From Methylobacteriaceae bacterium (GTDB taxonomy: Bacteria > Pseudomonadota > Alphaproteobacteria > Rhizobiales > Beijerinckiaceae): a stretch of DNA of 7,834 bases. The stretch is from the NCBI GenBank assembly GCA_020638135.1, contig JACKJE010000043.1:1-7834 (forward strand), given 5' to 3'. Positions 1 to 6,988 of the stretch are shown piece after piece (position 1 is the first letter of the stretch; each line of letters starts with the position of its first letter). A program made the position numbers and the translations under genes. The notes below the pieces were generated by a model. The model saw only the letters and a program-made list of their open reading frames with translations. It made no database searches and had not been told where the DNA came from.

Positions 1-77
1 AGCGGCATTCCTACACAGCCGCCTCCCGCCGTTTGGCGTTTTCCGCCGCCCGTTTTCTGCTAGGGAAAGGCAAAGAC

Positions 78-83
78 GGGAGG
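78..83 (+). promoter_or_regulatory. Shine-Dalgarno GGGAGG supporting a TTG start
   Basis: GGGAGG lies five bases before the TTG at 89. It is the main reason for choosing that non-ATG start, because the frame contains no other start codon inside the window. The motif is also one arm of an inverted repeat (21-28 with 77-84), so it could be partly masked in the mRNA. Confidence 0.6.
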
Positions 84-88
84 CGCCC

Positions 89-1231
89 TTGAATTTCGAC
101 CTCAGCGAAGACCGCGTCGCGATCCGCGACATGGCGCTCGACTTTGCGCGCGAGAAACTCGCGCCCCATGCGCTCGAATGGGACGAGACGAAGCATTTCC
201 CGGTCGACACTCTGCGCGAGGCGGCAGCCCTCGGCATGGGCGGCATCTACATCAGGGACGACGTCGGCGGCTCCGGCCTCGGGCGCCTCGACGCCGCGCT
301 GATCTTCGAGGCGCTGGCGACGGGCTGCCCGACGATCGCCGCCTATATTTCCATCCACAATATGTGCGCGTGGATGATCGACAATTTCGGCTCGGACGAG
401 CAGCGCCACAAATGGCTGCCCGATCTGTGCACGATGGAGAAGCTCGCCTCCTACTGTTTGACGGAGCCGGGCGCAGGCTCCGACGCGGCCGCGCTGCGGA
501 CACGCGCGGAACGCGACGGCGATCACTATGTGCTGACAGGGCAAAAACAGTTCATTTCCGGCGCCGGCAATCCGCACGACTTCTATGTCGTGATGGCGCG
601 CACGAGCGACGATGGCGCGCGCGGCGTCTCGACCATCGTCGTGCCCGGCGGCGCGGAGGGCCTGTCGTTCGGCGCGAACGAAAAGAAGATGGGCTGGAAC
701 GCGCAGCCGACGCGCGCTGTCATTTTCGACAAGTGCCGCGTGCCCGTCGCCAACCGCATCGGGCCGGAAGGCATCGGCTTCAAGATCGCCATGGCGGGTC
801 TCGACGGCGGTCGGCTCAACATCGCCGCCTGTTCGCTCGGCGGCGCGCAGGCCGCACTCGACCAGGCCGTGACCTACATGGGCGAGCGCAAGGCCTTCGG
901 CAAGACGCTCGCCGAATTCCAGGCGCTGCAATTCAAGCTGGCGGATATGGCGATCGATCTCGAAGCTGCGCGCACCTTTTTGTGGCGCGCGGCATGCGCG
1001 CTCGATCAGAAATCGCCGGACGCGACGCGGCTCTGCGCCATGGCCAAGAAGTTCGCGACCGACGCGGGATTCGAGATCGCCAACAGCGCGCTGCAATTGC
1101 ACGGCGGCTACGGCTATCTCGCCGATTACGGCCTCGAGAAGATCGTGCGCGATTTGCGCGTGCACCAGATTCTCGAAGGCACGAACGAGATCATGCGGAT
1201 GATCGTCGCGCGCGAGCTGGTGGGGCGGTAG
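89..1231 (+). CDS. Acyl-CoA dehydrogenase, isobutyryl-CoA dehydrogenase-like
   Basis: This is an FAD-dependent acyl-CoA dehydrogenase of 380 residues, the usual length for the family. It removes hydrogens from C2-C3 of an acyl-CoA and passes electrons to electron-transfer flavoprotein. Signature 1 is at residues 123-132 (CLTEPGAGSD). Signature 2 is at about 336-357, with HGGYGY followed by a conserved Lys and Arg-Asp. The likely catalytic base is Glu363 in LEGTNEI. Stretches such as NMCAWMIDNFG (91-101), CTMEKLASYCLTEPG, EKKMGWNAQPTRAVIF and RVHQILEG closely recall human ACAD8, so isobutyryl-CoA dehydrogenase of valine catabolism is the best substrate guess; this is recalled similarity, not a search. 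The start is TTG at 89, preceded by GGGAGG five bases upstream and giving the typical N-terminus MNFDLSED. The frame is open back to the window edge, but no ATG, GTG or other TTG occurs in it. The stop abuts the convergent higA stop. Other short-chain or branched-chain dehydrogenases remain possible. Confidence 0.93.
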   Translation: MNFDLSEDRVAIRDMALDFAREKLAPHALEWDETKHFPVDTLREAAALGMGGIYIRDDVGGSGLGRLDAALIFEALATGCPTIAAYISIHNMCAWMIDNFGSDEQRHKWLPDLCTMEKLASYCLTEPGAGSDAAALRTRAERDGDHYVLTGQKQFISGAGNPHDFYVVMARTSDDGARGVSTIVVPGGAEGLSFGANEKKMGWNAQPTRAVIFDKCRVPVANRIGPEGIGFKIAMAGLDGGRLNIAACSLGGAQAALDQAVTYMGERKAFGKTLAEFQALQFKLADMAIDLEAARTFLWRAACALDQKSPDATRLCAMAKKFATDAGFEIANSALQLHGGYGYLADYGLEKIVRDLRVHQILEGTNEIMRMIVARELVGR

Positions 1232-1522
1232 TCAGGCTGCGAGCGGCTTGATCTTCGCGATCTCTCGCGCCGACGAACGCCGCAGAACGCGCAGGTCGTA
1301 GTCGGCCTGCAACGCCAGCCACATTTCCGCTGATGTGCCGAAATAGGCGGCAAGACGAAGGGCGGTCTCCGCCGTAATCGCGCGCTCGCCCTTCACGATT
1401 CCTGCGATGCGACTGACCGGAACGCCTATGTCGCGCGCCAGACGGTTCTGACTCACGCCGAGCGGACGCAGGAATTCTTCCAGAAGAATTTCTCCGGGGG
1501 GAATCGGGTCGAGCTTCTTCAT
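1232..1522 (-). CDS. higA: HigA-family antitoxin / XRE transcriptional regulator (orphan)
   Basis: This is a 96-residue protein of the HigA/VapI antitoxin family. The N-terminus MKKLDPIPPGEILLEEFL is typical. A helix-turn-helix of the XRE type covers roughly residues 22-60 (LGVSQNRLARDIGV, then a recognition helix and IVKGERAIT). The family-type tail FGTSAEMWLALQADYDL follows. HigA proteins bind DNA as dimers, repress their own operon and neutralise a RelE-fold HigB ribonuclease. No HigB gene is visible: the partner normally lies directly upstream, but here that space holds a palindromic repeat and the end of ureG. The frame continues upstream to an ATG at 1624, but those 34 extra residues only translate the repeat, so ATG 1522 is preferred. 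There is no strong Shine-Dalgarno sequence before 1522. The stop TGA lies immediately beside the stop of the convergent dehydrogenase gene. It may be an orphan antitoxin or a stand-alone regulator. Confidence 0.85.
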   Translation of the reverse strand: MKKLDPIPPGEILLEEFLRPLGVSQNRLARDIGVPVSRIAGIVKGERAITAETALRLAAYFGTSAEMWLALQADYDLRVLRRSSAREIAKIKPLAA

Positions 1523-1534
1523 GGCGCGGATTCT

Positions 1535-1614
1535 GTCATTGCGAGCAAAGCGAAGCAATCCAGGAGTCGCGTCTCGGCTCTGGATTGCTTCGTCGCTCCG
1601 CTCCTCGCAATGAC
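1535..1614. repeat. REP-like palindromic element, copy 1
   Basis: An imperfect 80-base palindrome with two pairs of perfect arms: GTCATTGCGAG (1535-1545) against CTCGCAATGAC (1604-1614), and GAAGCAATCCAG (1552-1563) against CTGGATTGCTTC (1580-1591). Read on the minus strand it encodes the peptide CEERSDEAIQ ... GLLRFARND, which I know as a frequent by-product of dispersed palindromic repeats in alphaproteobacteria. It lies between the end of ureG and the start of higA. As RNA it would fold strongly and could limit read-through from the urease operon into higA or protect the 3' end, but there is no T-run as in a standard terminator. A related copy lies at 4173-4246. Confidence 0.85.
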
Positions 1615-1634
1615 GGCGGCGCATTACGCGGCTG

Positions 1635-2249
1635 CTACGCCAACCCGCCCTTCTCCAGAATAAACCGTTCGATCGCTTCCGCCCCCTCGCCCTTCTTCAT
1701 GTTCGCCATCACGAAGGGTCGGTCGCGGCGTTGCGTCTTCGCGTCGCGCGCCATCACCTCGAGCGAGGCGCCGACGTAAGGCGCGAGATCGGTCTTGTTG
1801 ATGACGAGCAGGTCGGAGCGCGTGACGCCCGGTCCCCCTTTTCGCGGAATCTTCTCGCCGCCCGAGACGTCGATGACATAGATGGTGAGATCGGCGAGTT
1901 CCGGCGAAAAGGTCGCGGCGAGATTGTCGCCGCCCGACTCGACGAGAATGATGTCGAGGTCCGGAAACTTTTTTCGCATGTCGGCGATGGCCGCGAGATT
2001 GATCGAAGCGTCCTCGCGGATCGCGGTGTGCGGACAGCCGCCGGTCTCCACGCCAATGATGCGATCGGCGCCGAGCGCGCCGGCTTCGGTGAGAATGCGC
2101 GCGTCTTCCTTGGTATAGATGTCGTTGGTGATCGCCGCGATCTCGTATCTTTCACGCAATCTCTTGCAGAGAACTTCCATCAGCGCCGTCTTGCCGGAGC
2201 CGACGGGCCCGCCAATGCCGACGCGCAGGGGTCCATTGAGCGAGGCCAT
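1635..2249 (-). CDS. ureG: Urease accessory protein UreG (GTPase)
   Basis: UreG is the SIMIBI-class GTPase that powers nickel delivery and lysine carbamylation during urease assembly, acting with UreD, UreF and UreE in the cytoplasm. The protein has 204 residues, normal for the family. The P-loop GPVGSGKT is at 14-21, the metal-binding Cys-Pro-His at 72-74 (VETGGCPHTAIRED), the segment ESGGDNLAATFSPEL at about 104-118, and the guanine-specificity motif NKTD at 151-154. ATG 2249 is chosen because MASLNGPLRVGIGGPVG is the expected N-terminus and AGGAG lies six bases upstream inside the end of ureF. An upstream extension of the frame to 2597 would overlap ureF almost entirely and is not real. 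It lies two bases after the ureF stop, consistent with translational coupling. The reading frame is intact. Confidence 0.97.
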   Translation of the reverse strand: MASLNGPLRVGIGGPVGSGKTALMEVLCKRLRERYEIAAITNDIYTKEDARILTEAGALGADRIIGVETGGCPHTAIREDASINLAAIADMRKKFPDLDIILVESGGDNLAATFSPELADLTIYVIDVSGGEKIPRKGGPGVTRSDLLVINKTDLAPYVGASLEVMARDAKTQRRDRPFVMANMKKGEGAEAIERFILEKGGLA

Positions 2250-2251
2250 GT

Positions 2252-2926
2252 TCAACTCCTGAAGAGGCGGGAATATTGCGTCTCGTGGCGCATGGAGGCG
2301 ATGTCCGAGCGGAAGGACGCTGCGCCGAGATCGTCGAGCGGGGTATCCGCCGCTCTCGCGCCGAGCGCCGCGACGGAGGCGGCGAGCGCGGCAAGCGCGC
2401 GCTGGCCCTGCGTCTGGCCGATCACGCTGAGGCGCACCGCCGCCGAGACGAGATTGGCGACGAAGCCGAGCGCGAAAGCTTCGCAGGCGCGCGGCGGCGG
2501 AATATCGTGCGCCGCGCAGGCGATGCCGACAGCCACGGGGTAAGCGATTTCGTCGGCTAGGATGTCGCTCGCCCAATCGACGCCGGGCTTCGACCACGCG
2601 GCCGCGATCGCCGCGTGAAACGACCTGCCCTGCTGCGCGGTCTCCAGACGTCGCTCGGCGGACGGCGCGAGCGCGAGCGCTAGTTCGTTGATTTCGCGCA
2701 ATGCGTCGGCGTCGCGCGCGAATGTCGCGCGCATGGTCGATGCGAGCAGGATGGCGTCGGCGCGCGCGCCCCCGTGTTCGACGAGATCTTTCAGCCAGGC
2801 GACGAGCGTGGCCTCGTCGCGCACGTCGCCTGTCTCAGCCGCCCATTCGAGGCCGTGGCTGTAGGCGAAGGCGCCGACCGGGAAGGACGGCGACAGCCAG
2901 ATCGTCAGGAGGATGTCGGACGACAC
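2252..2926 (-). CDS. ureF: Urease accessory protein UreF
   Basis: UreF is the all-helical urease accessory protein that dimerises, binds UreD and recruits UreG, acting as gatekeeper of nickel insertion into apo-urease. The protein has 224 residues, typical for the family. Diagnostic segments are SPSFPVGAFAYSHGLEWA at about 12-29 and the C-terminal MRHETQYSRLFRS, close to the conserved UreF terminus. The start is GTG at 2926, giving MSSDILLTIWLSPSFPVG. It follows the ureE stop by 18 bases, with only a weak purine-rich ribosome-binding site. It is followed two bases later by ureG. The frame is fully intact, so the lesions seen in ureE stop before this gene. Confidence 0.96.
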   Translation of the reverse strand: MSSDILLTIWLSPSFPVGAFAYSHGLEWAAETGDVRDEATLVAWLKDLVEHGGARADAILLASTMRATFARDADALREINELALALAPSAERRLETAQQGRSFHAAIAAAWSKPGVDWASDILADEIAYPVAVGIACAAHDIPPPRACEAFALGFVANLVSAAVRLSVIGQTQGQRALAALAASVAALGARAADTPLDDLGAASFRSDIASMRHETQYSRLFRS

Positions 2927-2944
2927 GTTTGCTCGCGGCGGATT

Positions 2945-3507
2945 TCAGTCGTGCTTGTGGCCATGCGCGTGGCCGTGATCGTGATCGATCGTGAGATGAT
3001 CGTGGCCATGGTCGTGCCCGCAGCCGCAATGGTCATGATCCGATGATGTCCGCGATCATGATCGTGATCGTGATGATCGTGCCCGTGCATCGCGACGTGC
3101 TGCGCATAGGCCGCCCTCTGGAGTCGAAGCGCCTCGATTTCCTTCACCTCGGCGCCGAGACCGCGCGCCATGTCGGCGATCACATGGTCGCGCCGAATGC
3201 GCAGCACCGCCGAGAACTTGCGTCCGGCAAATGGCAGTTGCCGAGATGCCGGGCGACGCGCACGAGATGTTGGGATCGCGCGCGAGAATTTCGGCAAGGC
3301 TCAGGCGCCGACAGAGGACTTCGACGAGACGGCCGTCCTCGAAGCGCCAGTGCGTCGCCGGAACGCAACGCGATCGCCTCGGGCAGGTCGAGCAGGAATT
3401 CGAAGGCCGCGAATGCCTTTCATGGCGATGCGGCGGCGATGGCGATCGTCGAAATCGAGCACGACCGTGTCGACCGCCTCATCGCGCCAGAGGCCTGCCG
3501 CCTTCAC
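2945..3507 (-). pseudogene. ureE: Urease accessory protein UreE, frame-disrupted, His-rich tail
   Basis: UreE is the nickel metallochaperone of urease maturation. The product is recognisable only when the minus strand is read in several frames. The N-terminal part (AVDTVVLDFDDRHRRRIAMKG) is in one frame. FLLDLPEAIALRSGDALAL follows in a second, DGRLVEVL in a third, then PEP and a region reading LARD, LVRVARHLGNCHLP, then RRDHVIADMARGLGAEVKEIEA. The tail after AYAQHVAMHG is extremely rich in His and Asp with one Cys-Gly-Cys-Gly, ending in HKHD and TGA at 2947-2945. I count about ten indels by eye. Substitutions look few, and the core residues expected of UreE are present, so the breaks are probably sequence errors rather than decay. 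The start is uncertain: GTG at 3507 is the first candidate, but a slightly earlier start near 3537 overlapping the preceding stop is possible. The neighbours fit ureC-...-ureE-ureF-ureG. Confidence 0.82.
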
Positions 3508-3533
3508 CTCGATGCGCGCGCCGCCGTCGTATG

Positions 3534-3827
3534 TCAGAGCGTCTCCACCTTGCCGTCGGAAATGATCTCGATCCTGCGCGACGTAATCCCCTTCCGCGCC
3601 GGCCTTGCGCCAGACCTTGAAATGCTCGGCGTTCTTATGCGCCGTTAAAGCGTCGCGATTTTCCCAGCTCGACCGGGCCGCTGGGTTCCCCGGCTTGGTC
3701 ACGCTTTCGTGCAGGTCGTAGCCGATGCAGCCCTTCTCCTGTTGCGTCGCCGCGATGGCGATGCGGGCGGCAACGAACGTCTCTCGCCTTCTCCGGCGAT
3801 GGCGATCGTGGCGACGACGTAGATCAT
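3534..3827 (-). pseudogene. ABM-fold monooxygenase-like protein 2, frame-disrupted
   Basis: A small gene of about 98 codons that is missed when only open frames are read. It starts with MIYVVATIAIA at ATG 3827, preceded by GAGG. It shifts frame after about 16 codons and continues as TFVAARIAIAATQQEKGCIGYDLHESVTKPG. After a damaged stretch come SWENRDALTAHKNAEHFKVW and RKAGAEG, and a last shift gives IEIISDGKVETL and a TGA at 3536-3534. The pattern (beta strand, helix, xGCxxYDLxES, SWENRDALxAHxxxEHFKVW) matches the antibiotic-biosynthesis-monooxygenase (ABM, YgiN-like) ferredoxin-fold family, whose members act as small homodimeric oxygenases or quinol monooxygenases. The substrate cannot be told. 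At least three indels are needed. It lies 28 bases after the first ABM-like gene and just before ureE, in the operon direction. Confidence 0.72.
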
Positions 3828-3855
3828 GTTCCTCAACTCTCTTATTGCCCGCGCA

Positions 3856-4156
3856 TCAGCCGCCGAGCGGCCCGATTTTCGCGACTTCGACGACTTCGAT
3901 CACGGGCGGCTCGGCGACGCAGAAGGAGCACGCTCATGAACTTTGATGTGCTCCGTCTGGAAATGAAGTCGATCGCTCTTCGATTTCCAGCGCTCGTTGA
4001 ACACCGAACGTGTTCGGCTCCAGTCTGGCTCTCATAGAAATCGTAGAAATGCAGCCCAGCTCCTTGCGCGTCTCGACGATCTGTTCGCGCGCAGCGGCGA
4101 CGAAAGAGCCTCGCGGCGATCCGGGCGGATGACGCCCTTCCGAGAATGAGCAGCAT
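3856..4156 (-). pseudogene. ABM-fold monooxygenase-like protein 1, frame-disrupted
   Basis: A second small gene of about 100 codons recovered by moving between frames. ATG 4156 follows AGGAG at an eight-base spacing and gives MLLILG. The reading continues in a shifted frame as VIRPDRREA, then REQIVETRKE and GCISYDFYES (with a further indel inside), EPNT, VFNERWKSKS, HFQTEHIK, and finally VIEVVEVAKIGPLGG before TGA at 3858-3856. The order GCxxYDFYES ... NERWKSKS ... HFQTEHIK is the ABM/YgiN-like ferredoxin-fold pattern. At least six indels are required. It is similar in design to, but clearly different in sequence from, the ABM-like gene at 3534-3827, so the two look like paralogues rather than a fresh duplication. 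Function is unknown; a role linked to urea metabolism is not established. Confidence 0.68.
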
Positions 4157-4172
4157 TGTGTCTTCTCCTGCC

Positions 4173-4246
4173 GTCAACGCGAGCGGGCAAAGCAATCCAG
4201 AGCGCGACCCGGCTCGGATTGCTTGGTCGCTGCGCTTCCTCAAGAC
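4173..4246. repeat. REP-like palindromic element, copy 2 (degenerate)
   Basis: This segment resembles the palindrome at 1535-1614 in the same orientation. GTCAACGCGAG at 4173-4183 matches GTCATTGCGAG with two changes, AAGCAATCCAG (4190-4200) is shared exactly, and CGGATTGCTTGGTCGCTGCG continues the parallel to the other arm. It occupies the gap between the end of ureC and the first ABM-like gene. It lies inside the indel-rich patch, so some of its differences may be sequence errors. In the transcript it could fold and separate expression of ureC from the downstream genes. Confidence 0.75.
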
Positions 4247-4264
4247 GGAGGACGGCTCGTCAGA

Positions 4265-5965
<1,701 letters not shown>

Positions 5966-5971
5966 GGACGA

Positions 5972-5976
5972 CTCCC
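5972..5976 (-). promoter_or_regulatory. Shine-Dalgarno of ureC
   Basis: GGGAG on the minus strand in the 13-base gap between the GFA gene stop and ATG 5965, with a six-base spacer. It decides the ureC start in favour of 5965 and against the in-frame ATG at 6088. Confidence 0.6.
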
Positions 5977-5978
5977 GA

Positions 5979-6335
5979 TCAGAGCGACTTGCCGTCGACG
6001 GATTTCGAGGGAAGGGCTCGAGCATCAACGTCGTCGAGGCAATTGGCGTTGATGGCGACGATCTGCGAACCGTCGGGCTTTGCGCCAAAGGCGAAACTCT
6101 CGATCCCGCAGGTACGGCAGAAGAGATGATGAATCTGCTTCCGGTTGAACAGATATTCGGTCAGTTCGCCTTCGCCGGATGTCAGCGTGAACGACTCTTT
6201 CGGCGCAAAGGCGAATACGGCGCCGAGGCGCCGGCACCGCGAACAATTGCACGTGATCGTATTGTCGAGATCGACGTCGACTTCGAAGGCCACGGCGCCG
6301 CATTGGCAGGAGCCCGCGTAATGCCCGATCGTCAT
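5979..6335 (-). CDS. GFA-family zinc-binding protein (CENP-V/GFA domain)
   Basis: An intact 118-residue protein of the GFA family, named after a glutathione-dependent formaldehyde-activating enzyme of Paracoccus. All zinc-binding cysteines of the fold are present in the usual order: Cys10-x-Cys12, then Cys29-x-Cys31-x-x-Cys34 (TCNCSRC), then Cys73-x-x-Cys76 (FCRTCG). A further Cys99 lies in NANCLDD. It is a short, single-domain version; the Paracoccus enzyme is distinctly longer, so the catalytic assignment should not be transferred. ATG 6335 lies two bases after the ureAB stop with AGGG seven bases upstream, and ureC starts 13 bases downstream, so it is co-transcribed and probably translationally coupled with the structural urease genes. 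It has no known part in urease assembly. A role in thiol-linked aldehyde chemistry or as a metal-binding protein is only a guess. Confidence 0.9.
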   Translation of the reverse strand: MTIGHYAGSCQCGAVAFEVDVDLDNTITCNCSRCRRLGAVFAFAPKESFTLTSGEGELTEYLFNRKQIHHLFCRTCGIESFAFGAKPDGSQIVAINANCLDDVDARALPSKSVDGKSL

Positions 6336-6337
6336 TT

Positions 6338-6958
6338 CTAGACCCTGCCCATCACGTCCTGGCGGAAGCCATAGACTTCGCGCTTGCCGGAAATCGCCAC
6401 CAGCCGAACCTCGCGGGATTGTCCGGGCTCGAAGCGCACGGCCGTGCCGGCGGGGATGTCGAGGCGCATGCCTCTGGTGCGGTCGCGTTCGAATTTGAGC
6501 GCGGGATTGGTCTCGAAGAAATGATAGTGCGAGCCGACCTGGATCGGCCGGTCGCCGGTATTGGCGACGGTGAGCGTCAGCGTCTCGCGACCGACGTTCA
6601 TCTCGATCTCGCCTTCGGGCGTGACGATCTCGCCGGGCGTGAGTTTCGAATGCGGTCCACGGATCGGATGATGCACGGTCACGAGTTTCGTGCCGTCGGG
6701 AAAGGTCGCTTCCACCTGCACGTCGTGGATCATTTCGGCGATGCCGTCCATCACCTGCTCGCTCGTAATGACATGCGCGCCGGCTTCCATCAGCTCGGCG
6801 ACGCTTTTTCCGTCGCGCGCGCCCTCGACGACGAAATCGGTGATGAGCGCGACCGCTTCGGGATGGTTGAGCTTGACGCCGCGCTCGAGACGGCGGCGCG
6901 CCACCATGGCCGCCATGGCGATCAGCAGCTTGTCTTTTTCACGCGGCGTCAGGTTCAT
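6338..6958 (-). CDS. ureAB: Urease subunit gamma/beta fusion (UreAB)
   Basis: One intact 206-residue protein carries two urease structural subunits. Residues 1 to about 100 are gamma (MNLTPREKDKLLIAMAAMVA ... ITSEQVMDGIAEMIHDVQVEATFPDGTK). Residues from about 107 are beta (TPGEI ... VGRETLTLTVANTGDRPIQVGSHYHFFE, GTAVRFEPGQ, VYGFRQDVMGRV). In most bacteria these are separate ureA and ureB genes; fusion is known, for example in Helicobacter. The beta part stops soon after the conserved V-M-G, so its C-terminal tail is a little shorter than in Klebsiella UreB. ATG 6958 follows GGAG at an eight-base spacing. The gene starts 30 bases after ureD and is followed two bases later by the GFA gene. The protein packs with UreC in the cytoplasmic holoenzyme and has no nickel ligands of its own. 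Confidence 0.96.
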   Translation of the reverse strand: MNLTPREKDKLLIAMAAMVARRRLERGVKLNHPEAVALITDFVVEGARDGKSVAELMEAGAHVITSEQVMDGIAEMIHDVQVEATFPDGTKLVTVHHPIRGPHSKLTPGEIVTPEGEIEMNVGRETLTLTVANTGDRPIQVGSHYHFFETNPALKFERDRTRGMRLDIPAGTAVRFEPGQSREVRLVAISGKREVYGFRQDVMGRV

Positions 6959-6988
6959 CGGAAAGGCTCCGCAGATCTTTTCTGATTG

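Noticed and set aside
1..88. End of an upstream gene on the plus strand
   Set aside because: Frames 1 and 3 end at 63 and 93, but fewer than 31 codons are visible and none gives a recognisable C-terminus, so no gene can be supported.
11..1165. Long open frame of 384 codons on the minus strand opposite the dehydrogenase gene
   Set aside because: It is the GC-rich antisense shadow of a clearly recognised gene, has no recognisable motif and is Arg/Ala/His-rich as such shadows are.
1535..1614. Standard rho-independent terminator for the urease operon
   Set aside because: The palindrome is long and lacks a following T-run on the minus strand; it fits a dispersed REP-like element better, although it might still affect termination.
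1731..2543. Plus-strand open frame opposite ureG and ureF
   Set aside because: It overlaps two well-identified genes and its composition is that of an antisense frame; no family motif seen.
1635..2597. UreG extended to 320 residues
   Set aside because: The extra 116 residues overlap ureF out of frame and look like Arg/Gly-rich shadow sequence; the normal UreG start with ribosome-binding site is at 2249.
2960..3080. Possible CRISPR or tandem repeat array (GATCGTG-like units)
   Set aside because: The units are short, irregular and without spacers; they are codons of the His/Asp-rich UreE tail.
3043..3648. Plus-strand open frame of about 200 codons as a possible separate gene
   Set aside because: It runs opposite ureE and ABM gene text that is recognisable on the minus strand, and its translation shows no motif.
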